From Thermoguttaceae bacterium (lineage in GTDB: Bacteria > Planctomycetota > Planctomycetia > Pirellulales > Thermoguttaceae), in assembly GCA_017407125.1 (NCBI GenBank), contig JAFQXE010000045.1:124001-188000 (forward strand): DNA of 64,000 nucleotides, read 5' to 3'. The notes below the pieces were generated by a model. That model saw nothing but the letters and a program-made list of their open reading frames with translations, made no database searches and was not told where the DNA came from. Shown here in pieces: positions 17,997-26,920 of this stretch. The translations under genes were made by a program, and so were the position numbers. The first letter of the stretch is position 1; the number at the start of each line of letters is the position of its first letter.

Positions 17997-19358
17997 TTAT
18001 TTCTTGCTGAGTTTTTGTACTTGAATTTTCCCTGTGCGGATGAGCTGAACCAGCGGGAGGCTGGCAGGGCAGGTGAACGCGCAGGAGCCGCATTCGATAC
18101 AGGCTCCGACGTGGTACGCCTGGAGGACGTCTGTATTTTGGAATCGGGACGCCAACGCCAGCTTGGTCGGGATAAGGTTCATCGGGCAGACGCCGACGCA
18201 GCGGCCGCAGCGGACGCAGTTGGTCTCAACCGACTTTTTGACTTCGCTGTTGGTCAGAATCGTGATTCCGCTGGTTCCCTTTGTAACAGGAATGTCCATC
18301 GTGCCGACAGCAAAGCCCATCATGGGGCCGCCCATGAGGATGCGGTTGGCGTCTGGCTTCAGACCGCCGCAGAATTCAATCAGTTCTGAAATCGGCGTTC
18401 CAATCGGGACGAACAGGTTTTTCGGATTGACAACGCCCCCGCCGGTAACGGAAACGATGCGGTGCGTGAGCGCTTTGCCTCTCAGAACGCGCCCGGCAAC
18501 TGCGGCGGCTGTCGAGACGTTTTCTACCAGCGCGCCGACGTCCATGGGCAAGCCCGGGAACGGGACTTTGCGACCCAAAGCGGCGCGAATGAGCTGTTTT
18601 TCGCCCCCTTGCGGGTACTTGGTTTTCATAACCCGGACGGAGACTTCAACGCCAAACGGGTTAGACGTCTTTTCAATCGCTTTAGAAACGACCTGGATTG
18701 CTACTGGCTTGTTATCTTCAATACAGATGTATACGGTCTTCGCGCCGACGGCAGCGGCAGTGAGAATCGCCCCGACGACAATCGGCTGAGGGAACTCGAG
18801 CATGAGCCGATAGTCAGCGGTCAGGTACGGTTCGCATTCGCAGCCGTTGATAAGAATCGTGTCGATGGGCTTTTTCTCGTTTTTGGCGATTTTGACGTGG
18901 GTCGGAAACGCCGCTCCGCCCATGCCGACTAAGCCGCCGGACTTCACCGCGGGGAAAATCGAGTTGACGTCAAAGTCAGCAGGAATCTCCCAGTCGCCGC
19001 CGTAGACGAGTTTAAGCATTTCCTCTCCGCTGGGCGCGTGATCGAGGTCGACGTCCAAGGCAACGGTCGCAACGCGTCGGCCGTTGGGAAGCGTCTTTTT
19101 GGCGGGACGTCCAACAGTCCCAGCGTACGGCGCGTGAATGGGCGCGGAAACAAAGGCGTCAGCCGAGGCGACGACTGCGTCCGGTCCGACTTCGTCCTTT
19201 AATTTGACGACCGGGGCGCACGGCGCGCCGATATGCTGCTGAACTGCCAGGAACAGTTTTTTAGGCGTTGGGAGAATTTCAATCGCGTTGTTTTCCGCAA
19301 AAGATTTGCCCTCTGGCGGATGAATGCCTCGTGGAAAAGTGTATGTTTGGGTTGACAT
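17997..19358 (-). CDS. rnfC: Rnf complex subunit C (NADH-binding)
   Basis: 453 residues, soluble. RnfC binds NADH and FMN like the NuoF subunit of complex I and carries two [4Fe-4S] clusters. The sequence shows TFPRGIHPPEGK at the start, GGLVGMGGAAFPTHVKI and NGCECEPYLTADYR in the nucleotide/flavin domain, and C-terminal CVRCGRCVGVCPMN and CIECGSCAFTCPA. It is first in the operon, 130 bases downstream of a good promoter. Confidence 0.96.
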   Translation of the reverse strand: MSTQTYTFPRGIHPPEGKSFAENNAIEILPTPKKLFLAVQQHIGAPCAPVVKLKDEVGPDAVVASADAFVSAPIHAPYAGTVGRPAKKTLPNGRRVATVALDVDLDHAPSGEEMLKLVYGGDWEIPADFDVNSIFPAVKSGGLVGMGGAAFPTHVKIAKNEKKPIDTILINGCECEPYLTADYRLMLEFPQPIVVGAILTAAAVGAKTVYICIEDNKPVAIQVVSKAIEKTSNPFGVEVSVRVMKTKYPQGGEKQLIRAALGRKVPFPGLPMDVGALVENVSTAAAVAGRVLRGKALTHRIVSVTGGGVVNPKNLFVPIGTPISELIEFCGGLKPDANRILMGGPMMGFAVGTMDIPVTKGTSGITILTNSEVKKSVETNCVRCGRCVGVCPMNLIPTKLALASRFQNTDVLQAYHVGACIECGSCAFTCPASLPLVQLIRTGKIQVQKLSKK

Positions 19359-19487
19359 AATTTAAATGTAAAACAGCCGACAAAAGCCAAGCGCTTGCAA
19401 ATAAGGCGTATAAATCCAAAACCGAATTCAATGAATACGCACCCGGTTTTTCGTAATTACTATGTTTCTGTTAATATCGTTTTGATT

Positions 19488-19515
19488 ATTATATCGAATT
19501 ACAATAAATAATCAA
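19488..19515 (-). promoter_or_regulatory. Sigma-70-type promoter of the rnf operon
   Basis: On the minus strand TTGATT, a 16-base spacer and TATAAT point toward rnfC. The match is close to consensus, and no better candidate exists in the gap. Confidence 0.6.
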
Positions 19516-19659
19516 GAGAGAAAAGAAAAATCTTTCTCTAATTTGACTATTGTAGCAATCTATAATAATTATGCAAGAGAGGGAGGGGAAAATTTTAGAA
19601 AATTCTTTCAGCCCGGGTTTGCGAAAAACAGGGAAATATGGTATATTAGGGAGTAGGGA

Positions 19660-19915
19660 AGAATGGAAGGCGGTAATGGAGTGAGCGTTAGCGGTGCGTG
19701 CCGCACGGGCGAGTGGATGAGGTTTTGCTTCCAAAAAAGCCGGTTTTGGCGTTACTCACTTCCAATCAGGAACCGACCTTGTCGGGCGGAATTACGCATT
19801 CGCCGTTAGGCGAACCTGGCGCCTGGTTCAACTTTTTTTGTTCGCCTTCGGCGAACTGCGTAACTCCGCTCCTGATAGTCGCTTCGTTACCGCCTTTCAT
19901 CCACTTTTTATTCAT
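19660..19915. repeat. BIME-like mosaic of inverted repeats
   Basis: The stretch is enclosed by GGAAGGCGGTAA near 19666 and its inverse TTACCGCCTTTC near 19886. Inside are nested palindromes, for example GTTCGCC-TTC-GGCGAAC, TTCGCC-GTTA-GGCGAA and GTGCG-TGC-CGCAC. The units GGAAGGCGGTAATG and GGAATTACGCATTCGCCGT recur at 30949-31010. A longer reading frame passes through it, but I treat that as noncoding because the clean signal-anchor start is at 19935. Confidence 0.6.
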
Positions 19916-19934
19916 AGCTTCCAACTTACTCCCT

Positions 19935-22900
19935 ATGTCTCAACAAACTCCGCAAGATATTATCGACGACGCAACAAAGCAGACGCTTGCTCATCTGAAA
20001 TACGCCCAGGTGTTCAACGCGCTTCTGTTGTTGTTGATTTTTTGCGTGGGATATATTATCGTCTTTGCGGTTGTAGACGCCTGGGTTCTGCCGAAGGGGA
20101 ACCAAACTCTGTTTAGAATTTTGGGTCTGAGCGTTTTTCTGATTGCAATTGTCTGGCAGTTATGGCGAATCGTTCGGTTTTGGCTGGCGTTTCGGGTCAA
20201 CCCGCTTTACGTCGCCAAGACGATTGAAGATTTGTCCCCCGGCATGAAAAATGCGCTCATTAACCTGACCTGTTTCAAGATGTCGGACGCGCCCCCGCCG
20301 GAAGCCGCGGTTAAGCTGGTGGAATTCCAGGCGGCAAGAACGATCTTGCGCTCGGACTTGGAATCCTCGACGGACAGCGCGCGGTTGTTGCGTCATTGCA
20401 TTATCCTTTTAGCGGTGATTGCCGCGTTGGGCTTGTATATTGTCTTGTCGCCCAAGAGCTTTTGGCAGTCGTCCGGGCGTCTGTTCATGCCGACGGCGGC
20501 GATTGAGTCCCCGACCCGGGTGCGAATTCAAAAAGTTGAGCCGGGCGACGCTCAGATTCTCGTGGGGCGAAAGCTCAATATTTCCGCGGAAATCAAGGGA
20601 ATTTCCAAGTCAGATACCGTCGAAGTCATTTGGAGTTCCGTCAGCGGTTCCAAGACAAACTGTCGGGCAGAAATGACCGTCGAACCGGGCGCGTACGCCT
20701 ACACGTGTACTATTCCCGACGACGAAATCGGGGCGCAGGAAGATTTCACGTATTGCGTCAGCGTCGGCGATGCGGTTTCTCCGCAGTACAAAGTAACCGT
20801 CTTGCCGGAACCGAGTTTTTCTATCGAGCAGATTCAATACCAGTACCCGGAATACACGCGTCTGGAACCGAAAACGCAGACGGATTCCGCCGAGATTCAG
20901 GCTCTTGAAGGAACGGATGTAACAATTCAAATCAAAACAAACCGGGCGGTCAAACAGGCGTACGTCAAAACGGAGCCGGACGGCCGTTCGTACAGAATGA
21001 ACGTTGACGATAAAACGAACGCATCTTGCAGCGTCGCGCTTCGCTGGAACGAAAAGACGAACGCGGCGGACCAGGAGTCGTGGTCAGTTTATTTTACTGA
21101 CGAATTGGGATACGAGAATCAACCGCTTTCTTATCCCGTTGCTGTCGTTCGCGACAAGCCGCCGGTGATTCTGAAAACCGTTGAACAGACGCTTACAATT
21201 CCGCCGGGATCGGTAAAGAAGCTCCCGATTCGAGTTCAAGATCCGGACTTCGGCGTCGGCAAGGCGGAGTTGGAATTCCAGAAATGTATTATCAAAGACG
21301 GACAGACGCAGTGGTCGAAAAAAGTCGTCGTGCCGCTGTATTCCGCCAAGCCGGGCGCCGCGCCGCAAAAGAACGTCGACAGGTCGTTTACTCTGGACTG
21401 CAACAAATGGAAGCTGTCACAGGGCGATACGCTCATTTGGCGTATTATCGTTCAGGACAACAAACAGCCCGCGCCCAACGAAACGCGGTCAGAGGACTAT
21501 TGCATCCGCATTGGTACGGAGCAGGGGGAAGAACCGCCGCAAAATCCGGAAGACCAGAAAAACGAAGACGCCAACAACCCGCAGCCGGACGCTCAAGACC
21601 AAAACGAGGACGGACTCAACTCGCCCGATACGGACAGCAATAATCAGGACGGTCAGCCGCAAGAGGACTCGCCCGAAGACGAACAGGAAGACGGCTCCGA
21701 AAACGGCGACAACGCCGGTCAACAGCAAAGCGGTAAGCAAGATGGCAAACAAGACGGTCAGCAACAAGACGGTCAACAAGACGGTCAGCAAACCGGAGAA
21801 CAGAACGGCGGCGGTGAACAGGGTAATCAAGCTGGACAGGAAGGCAACCAAGCCGGACAAGAGGGCAATCAGGCTGGACAAGAAGGAAACGACGGCGGAC
21901 AAGAGGGCAACCAAGCCGGTCAAGAGGGAAATCAATCTGGACAGGAAGGCAACCAAACCGGTCAGGAAGGAAATCAAACGGGACAGGAAGGCAATCAAGG
22001 CGGACAGCAAGGAAATCAAGCCGGCGACGGCGGAAATTCCGGCGAGCCAATTGATCCGAATTCCAATCCCGGCGACGCTATCGAAGAAATCCTAAAGCAT
22101 AAACAGGAGTCCGGCGGACAGAATTCGTCACAGCCCGGCGAAGGGCAGCAAGACGGTCAACAAGACGGCGAAGGTCAGCAAGAGGGAACCGGACAACAAG
22201 ACGGTAAAGGTCAAAAAGACGGGACTGGTCAGCAGGACGGTCAGCCTCAAGACGGTACGGGCGATAAAGGCGGAGAAGATGGCGAGCAGTCAGGCAAACC
22301 TCAAACTGCGACATCTGAGGACGGCGATTTAGAGGATTCCGGTCAACCTGGGGAAGGCGAAGATTTGTCCGGACAAAAAGCGGGCAAGTCGTCTGTCGGC
22401 AGTAAAAACGAGGGCGGATCGGAAAGCGAAGACCCGAATAAACAGCTCGATACCAAGGGCGAGAAGAACGCGGGCAAGTCGGGGGCGGGGTCGCAGAAGT
22501 CAGAAATGCACACGCAGGACAACCCGGTCAACGAAATCCCTGAAGGCGAACCGATTCAGCAGGGAGAGAACGTCAAAAAGGACGAGGGAACCGAGCAACC
22601 GTCGTCGGTCGGGGATCCGACTGTCAACGACAACAACGGCAAAGCGTTTGACCCTGAACAGAAGGGCCGCAACAAGGGCGAGACAGCCAACGGCGGCGGC
22701 ATGGATTCCGAAACGCGCGGCAACAGCAACAACGGCGGACAAACCCCGTCCGATCAAGGCGCTTTAGGCGGCAACAGCGGCAACGAGGGAACCGGTCAGA
22801 ACGCGGGCGACAAGGTCATTTCCGATGGCGCGCCGGGCAGAACGGATCCCAACAAACGCGCTGGGGCTGGACGTGAGGGGAATCCGGAGTCCGGATCCGG

Positions 22901-23477
22901 CGACCCGAAAGACAGCGGTACGCCGCAAAATGGGAACGATGGCGCTGGCGGGGATTCTTCCGGCAAGCAGAACCCTGACCCGATGGACGGCTCGAATTAC
23001 AATGACGACACGCAAACCGGCGAGGGCGCTCACGGGTCGATTGGCGGCGGGTTGGGAACGACAACTCCGCTGGACGATTTGCCGCCTATGCCGCCGGCGG
23101 GCGATGCGGACGACGTCAACGTCGAGTACGCTCAAAAGCAGACGGTTCTGGCGTTGGCGCATTTGAAAGATCAGCTTGACGCCGGCGACGACACGCTGCT
23201 CAAACGCTTAGGCTGGACAAAAGAGCAGGCGCTTGAATTTATTCGTCGATGGGAGAAAATGTTTGCTGACGCGAAGAAGAATCCAAAGGCAAAAGACGAG
23301 TTGGCGCAAACGCTCAAGAGTTTGGGGTTGCGTCCTGCCGGGTATCGGGCGACAAACGCCAGAAACGCCGATTTGCAGTCGCCGGGCGCGGTTCGCGACG
23401 CTGGAAGAACGGCGGTGCCGCCGCAGTGGTCGGAAGCCTTTGAAGCCTTTACGTCCGGACTGGGAGAAGAACCATGA
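19935..23477 (+). CDS. Giant membrane protein with Gln/Gly-rich repeat region
   Basis: 1180 residues from the ATG at 19935. Two N-terminal membrane helices (about 25-50 and 60-80) and a third near 155 precede Ig/beta-sandwich-like extracytoplasmic segments. Residues about 530-1060 are an extremely hydrophilic Gln/Gly/Asp/Glu/Asn region with tandem GNQAGQE heptads. The C-terminal 90 residues are folded again and helical (TKEQALEFIRRWEKMF). The architecture resembles large DUF4175-like membrane proteins seen near MoxR genes in planctomycetes; the function is unknown. Its stop overlaps the ubiE start (ATGA), so the two are co-translated. Confidence 0.75.
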   Translation: MSQQTPQDIIDDATKQTLAHLKYAQVFNALLLLLIFCVGYIIVFAVVDAWVLPKGNQTLFRILGLSVFLIAIVWQLWRIVRFWLAFRVNPLYVAKTIEDLSPGMKNALINLTCFKMSDAPPPEAAVKLVEFQAARTILRSDLESSTDSARLLRHCIILLAVIAALGLYIVLSPKSFWQSSGRLFMPTAAIESPTRVRIQKVEPGDAQILVGRKLNISAEIKGISKSDTVEVIWSSVSGSKTNCRAEMTVEPGAYAYTCTIPDDEIGAQEDFTYCVSVGDAVSPQYKVTVLPEPSFSIEQIQYQYPEYTRLEPKTQTDSAEIQALEGTDVTIQIKTNRAVKQAYVKTEPDGRSYRMNVDDKTNASCSVALRWNEKTNAADQESWSVYFTDELGYENQPLSYPVAVVRDKPPVILKTVEQTLTIPPGSVKKLPIRVQDPDFGVGKAELEFQKCIIKDGQTQWSKKVVVPLYSAKPGAAPQKNVDRSFTLDCNKWKLSQGDTLIWRIIVQDNKQPAPNETRSEDYCIRIGTEQGEEPPQNPEDQKNEDANNPQPDAQDQNEDGLNSPDTDSNNQDGQPQEDSPEDEQEDGSENGDNAGQQQSGKQDGKQDGQQQDGQQDGQQTGEQNGGGEQGNQAGQEGNQAGQEGNQAGQEGNDGGQEGNQAGQEGNQSGQEGNQTGQEGNQTGQEGNQGGQQGNQAGDGGNSGEPIDPNSNPGDAIEEILKHKQESGGQNSSQPGEGQQDGQQDGEGQQEGTGQQDGKGQKDGTGQQDGQPQDGTGDKGGEDGEQSGKPQTATSEDGDLEDSGQPGEGEDLSGQKAGKSSVGSKNEGGSESEDPNKQLDTKGEKNAGKSGAGSQKSEMHTQDNPVNEIPEGEPIQQGENVKKDEGTEQPSSVGDPTVNDNNGKAFDPEQKGRNKGETANGGGMDSETRGNSNNGGQTPSDQGALGGNSGNEGTGQNAGDKVISDGAPGRTDPNKRAGAGREGNPESGSGDPKDSGTPQNGNDGAGGDSSGKQNPDPMDGSNYNDDTQTGEGAHGSIGGGLGTTTPLDDLPPMPPAGDADDVNVEYAQKQTVLALAHLKDQLDAGDDTLLKRLGWTKEQALEFIRRWEKMFADAKKNPKAKDELAQTLKSLGLRPAGYRATNARNADLQSPGAVRDAGRTAVPPQWSEAFEAFTSGLGEEP
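21815..22025 (+). repeat. 21-base tandem repeat encoding GNQAGQE
   Basis: About ten in-frame copies of a 21-base unit encode [G][NH-rich]-Q-x-G-Q-E heptads (GNQAGQE, GNQSGQE, GNQTGQE, GNDGGQE). Third-codon positions vary between copies, so the array is not brand new. Looser GQQDGQQDG repeats flank it on both sides. Copy number may differ between strains. Confidence 0.85.
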
Positions 23478-24214
23478 CAGACAAACCCTCTGTAGACAAA
23501 TCCCCGGAAAACGTGGCTGGCATGTTTGCCGACATCGCCCCGCGATACGATTTTATGAACCGGTTTCTGTCCGGGTTCGTGGACGTCTACTGGCGCAAGT
23601 ATACCGCAAAGCGCGTCCCGATCCCGCAAGGAGGATCCTATTTGGACGTCTGCACCGGCACGGCGGATTTGCTTATAGAGTACTATCGCCGTTACAAAGA
23701 CAAAGCGTCGGCGTACGTGGGCTGTGACTTCTGCCAGCCGATGCTCGACATTGGCGAAAAGAAGATTCAAAAGAAAATCCCACAGCCCGCCGTCCCGGTT
23801 ACGCTCCAGTTTGGAGATGCCTGCGCGTTGCCCTTTGAGGACAATTCGTTTGATACGATAACCGTCGCGTTTGGGCTTCGCAATACGACGGACATGACCA
23901 AGGCGATTCAGGAAATGCACCGCGTCTGCAAACCCGGTGGAACGATGGGAATTTTGGAGTTCTCCATGCCGACGGGGTTCTTCTTCAAGCGCTTGTACCT
24001 GTTTTATTTCCGTTACATTCTGCCGATACTGGGCAAGATTCTGGCGCGCAATCGGTACAAGGCCTACAACTACTTGCCGCAAAGCGTCGAGTCGTTCCCA
24101 TACGGACAGGAACTGGCGGACGCGCTGGCTCAATGCGGCTGGCAAAACGTTACCTTTACCCCCCTGACGTTCGGAATCGCGACGCTTTACGTCGGAACGA
24201 AGGAGCAGAACTGA
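23474..24214 (+). CDS. ubiE: Demethylmenaquinone/ubiquinone methyltransferase
   Basis: 246 residues. It is an S-adenosylmethionine-dependent C-methyltransferase that completes menaquinone (MenG role). Evidence: VAGMFADIAPRYDFMNRFLS at the start, SAM motif I YLDVCTGTADL, FGDACALPFEDNSFDTITVAFGLRN, and HRVCKPGGTMGILEFSMP. The start overlaps the preceding stop. An anaerobe with Rnf would use the product for menaquinone-based respiration. No other men genes are nearby. Confidence 0.95.
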   Translation: MTDKPSVDKSPENVAGMFADIAPRYDFMNRFLSGFVDVYWRKYTAKRVPIPQGGSYLDVCTGTADLLIEYYRRYKDKASAYVGCDFCQPMLDIGEKKIQKKIPQPAVPVTLQFGDACALPFEDNSFDTITVAFGLRNTTDMTKAIQEMHRVCKPGGTMGILEFSMPTGFFFKRLYLFYFRYILPILGKILARNRYKAYNYLPQSVESFPYGQELADALAQCGWQNVTFTPLTFGIATLYVGTKEQN

Positions 24215-24275
24215 GAGAGTTCTAATAATTCTAAAATTTGAGCGTCCCCTCTCCTTATTTTTCTTCTCCCCCCGG

Positions 24276-24304
24276 TTGATGTTTTCATGTTTCTTTGATA
24301 TAAT
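24276..24304 (+). promoter_or_regulatory. Sigma-70-type promoter of the caspase-TIR-FGE gene
   Basis: TTGATG, an exact 17-base spacer and TATAAT lie about 36 bases before the start codon. A GGAGGT ribosome-binding site follows. This suggests strong, independent expression. Confidence 0.65.
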
Positions 24305-24340
24305 TATAGAATAAAGTAATTATTATGGAGGTGTATACCC

Positions 24341-26674
24341 ATGACAGCTACGCCCATGAAAAAGCAGGCTTTATTAATTGGAATCAACGAATACCAGATT
24401 TTGCCAGGTTTGAAATACGCCCGGCAGGACGCGGAAGCCGTGGCAGACTCGCTCAAGCAGAACTACTGTTTTTCCGAAAACGAGGTTATGGTCTTAACCG
24501 ATGCCAAGCCGGGGCTGTTCAAGCCGACAAACCGTTATATTATTCAGGATCATTTAGATAAATTGGCGAATCAGGAACTCGATTTGTTTATTTTCGGGTT
24601 CTGGGGACACGGTTTGTTCCGTAACGGCAAACGATTTCTCTGCCCGCTGGACGTCATGGCGAACAGAGCGGAATATCAGGGATTGCCCTTTGACGAGCTT
24701 CAGGAACTCCTTGCTAAAATTCATTCAAAAAATACGTGTCTGATTCTGGATTGCTGCCAGACGATTCACGACCGGGGCGAGACGGAAACGTTTACCGTCT
24801 CAGAACAGACGTCATTGGAAAACATCGCTCAAGACATCGTTCTGAAGAGAAAAGAGCAGATTCCTGGTTTCAATTCTAACGTGGCGATTCTCAATTCCTG
24901 CAAGGAAGGGCAGAGCGCTTACGAATGGGACGCTCGCCAGCACGGTCTGTTTACCGCTCACCTTCTCGACGCAATGAAAAAGCGCAGCAACAGCGTCATG
25001 CAGATCGCCAGCTATATCAGTTCTAATATCGAAAAGACCGCTATGGAACTGGGCAAGGAACAGACGCCGTTCTATAAGCTGGAAGGCGATATTGTCTTGC
25101 CGGTTGAAACGAAATTGACGTCGTTAGTAACGGGAGACGTGTTTATTTCATATCGACACTGTAACGCCGACCTGGTTGCGCCGGTTGAAGCGGAACTCGA
25201 ACGCCGCGGCATTTCTTATTTTATCGACCGCGTTGGAATCAACTACAGCATGGATTATTCCACCGTAATTGCGCAGGCAATAGAAGCGTGTAAAGTCCTC
25301 CTGGTCATGTGGACGAAAGAAGCGAGCGATTCTTCCGACATGCTGCAAGAAATCGTAACAGCGAAAACTTTCGGAAAGCAAATTTTACCATACAAGCTGG
25401 GAACGTTCGATATTACAAAGCATTACGCTCTTTGTTATCAGCTTTCTACATTGAGCCGTTGTAACGCTATCGCCCCAACGCCAGATTCAGTAACTGAACT
25501 GGTCAATCGGATTCAACGGCTTCTTGATCAGTCAGAGCTAATTCAGCCCGTTCCAGATCCCGATCCACAGTCTCCTAAGAATGACGAAATCGATCCTTTT
25601 GAAGCCTTTATTGAAGAGGAAAAACGGAAAAAACTAAAGCGAATTCAAAATTTGTTGAGTGAGGCGATAGTTTCGTATAAAAATCAAGAATTCAGCAATG
25701 CTATTTCGACGCTGGATGTCGTTTTGAAACTGGAACCGAACTCTGTGAAAGCCAAAGAGTTGAAGTCGCTTTTTCAATCGGGATTGGAATTACAGATTGC
25801 TGAGGAAGAGCGCAGACGTCAAGAAGCCAAAGAAACAGAACTAAAACGCCGCGATGCGGAACAGAGAGCTGAGGAGCGCCGAAAAGAAGAAACAGAACGC
25901 AGACATCGCGAAGAAGAGGCGAATAATCGCGATTTGTTCGTCCCGGGAACCAAAGCGGGCGAGAGAAAGACCGTTAAAGTCAACGGCGTGGAGTTTGCCT
26001 TTCGATGGTGTCCGCCGGGTACGTTCATGATGGGGGCGCCATCGTCAGAAGAAGGACGAGATGACGACGAAACGCAGCATAAAGTTACGCTGAAAAAAGG
26101 TTTCTGGATGATGGAAACGGAGGTTACGCAAAAGCAATGGAAAGCGATTATGGGGAACAATCCGAGTTATTTCAAAGGCGACGATTTACCCGTTGAACAG
26201 GTGTCTTGGAACGATTGTCAGGATTTTTGTAAGAAATGTTTGGAACTTGGCATGTCAGTTCAGCTTCCGACGGAATCGCAATGGGAATACGCCTGCCGGG
26301 CGGGCAGTACAACGGCGTATTTCTGGGGTAACGCTTTGAATGGAGACAAGGCAAACTGCGATGGAAGTTATCCATGCGGGACGACTATCAAAGGAAAATA
26401 CGTAGGTAAAACAACGCCAGTGGGCAGCTACGAAGCCAACGCTTGGGGCTTGTACGACATGCACGGGAACGTGTGGGAGTGGTGCCAGGATTGGAAAGCC
26501 GATTATCCAGGCGGGAGTGTAACAGACCCGGTAGGACCTAAGAACGGCGTCTACCGCATTGTTCGCGGCGGCAGCTGGCGGCGCAACGCCAGGGGCTGCC
26601 GTTCGGCTTTTCGGGATTTCGTCGTGCCGGACGGCCTGCATAGCCGCTTGGGGTTCCGGTGCGTGGAAGGTTAA
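24341..26674 (+). CDS. Caspase-TIR-FGE fusion with a DGR-like variable C terminus
   Basis: 777 residues, no signal peptide, so cytoplasmic. Residues 1-240 are a caspase-like (C14) peptidase with His90 in FGFWGHG and Cys139 in ILDCCQ. Residues about 265-400 are a TIR domain (VFISYR, RGISYFIDR, LLVMWTKEAS, LQEIVTAK). Residues 430-535 are a TPR-like and then highly charged coiled coil. Residues 545-777 are an FGE-sulfatase/C-type-lectin fold (FRWCPPGTFMMG, PVEQVSWNDCQDFC, LPTESQWEYACRAG, MHGNVWEWCQDW). The start ATG follows GGAGGT. Two death-type effectors plus a binding fold suggest a defence or regulated-death sensor; this role is inference. Confidence 0.88.
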   Translation: MTATPMKKQALLIGINEYQILPGLKYARQDAEAVADSLKQNYCFSENEVMVLTDAKPGLFKPTNRYIIQDHLDKLANQELDLFIFGFWGHGLFRNGKRFLCPLDVMANRAEYQGLPFDELQELLAKIHSKNTCLILDCCQTIHDRGETETFTVSEQTSLENIAQDIVLKRKEQIPGFNSNVAILNSCKEGQSAYEWDARQHGLFTAHLLDAMKKRSNSVMQIASYISSNIEKTAMELGKEQTPFYKLEGDIVLPVETKLTSLVTGDVFISYRHCNADLVAPVEAELERRGISYFIDRVGINYSMDYSTVIAQAIEACKVLLVMWTKEASDSSDMLQEIVTAKTFGKQILPYKLGTFDITKHYALCYQLSTLSRCNAIAPTPDSVTELVNRIQRLLDQSELIQPVPDPDPQSPKNDEIDPFEAFIEEEKRKKLKRIQNLLSEAIVSYKNQEFSNAISTLDVVLKLEPNSVKAKELKSLFQSGLELQIAEEERRRQEAKETELKRRDAEQRAEERRKEETERRHREEEANNRDLFVPGTKAGERKTVKVNGVEFAFRWCPPGTFMMGAPSSEEGRDDDETQHKVTLKKGFWMMETEVTQKQWKAIMGNNPSYFKGDDLPVEQVSWNDCQDFCKKCLELGMSVQLPTESQWEYACRAGSTTAYFWGNALNGDKANCDGSYPCGTTIKGKYVGKTTPVGSYEANAWGLYDMHGNVWEWCQDWKADYPGGSVTDPVGPKNGVYRIVRGGSWRRNARGCRSAFRDFVVPDGLHSRLGFRCVEG
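26552..26665 (+). other. Candidate DGR variable region (VR)
   Basis: The last 38 codons follow the layout of DGR targets, where the template usually encodes Asn (AAY) runs between fixed RGGSW, CRSA and LGFR blocks. Here the expected Asn positions read R, R, N, G, F, D, F, V, V, G, H, S, R. Most of these codons end in C or T, as adenine-only mutagenesis of AAY codons would give; CGG, GTG and CTG do not fit simply. No reverse transcriptase or template repeat was found in the window, so the retroelement would have to act from elsewhere. Confidence 0.5.
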
Positions 26675-26709
26675 TAACTCAAACAAAAATATTCGAGAAA
26701 AGTGTGACA

Positions 26710-26861
26710 TTTCGGAGCGCTGGAGCGCAGCTCTCGCTTTTATTACCGAGCGGCAGATCGCGTTTATTTTCCGGGGGGCGGGTATTACCCGCCTAAAAAA
26801 CGTATAATATTTATCGCGGACAATGTCCGCTCCCCAGAAGCTTTGCTCCAGCGCTCCGAAA
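26710..26861. repeat. MITE-like element with perfect 17-base inverted ends
   Basis: The end TTTCGGAGCGCTGGAGC at 26710-26726 is exactly inverted at 26845-26861. Inside are further palindromes such as GCGGGTATTACCCGC. A related copy lies around 31123-31290. No target-site duplication is visible. It begins 36 bases after the stop of the caspase-TIR-FGE gene. Confidence 0.65.
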
Positions 26862-26920
26862 GAAACGTCGTCAGGAACCAGCCTGCTCAATGAGCAATTT
26901 TTTACTATATATCAAATATC

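Noticed and set aside
19698..19934. N-terminal extension of the giant membrane protein frame (79 codons)
   Set aside because: The DNA is a mosaic of inverted repeats found elsewhere in gaps; the ATG at 19935 opens a normal membrane-anchored start.
21489..22019. Hydrophobic minus-strand frame opposite the GNQAGQE repeats
   Set aside because: A Leu/Val-rich translation is the automatic complement of the Gln/Gly repeat codons; not a membrane protein.
21815..22025. CRISPR-like regular array
   Set aside because: The unit is 21 bases, in frame, without unique spacers, and lies inside a coding region.
23171..24145. 324-codon minus-strand frame opposite ubiE and the end of the giant membrane protein
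   Set aside because: It mirrors two well-recognised genes, has no family features and no ribosome-binding site; a codon-bias shadow.
26710..26861. Template repeat of a DGR after the caspase-TIR-FGE gene
   Set aside because: The element does not resemble the candidate variable region and has no adjacent reverse transcriptase; it is an inverted-repeat element.
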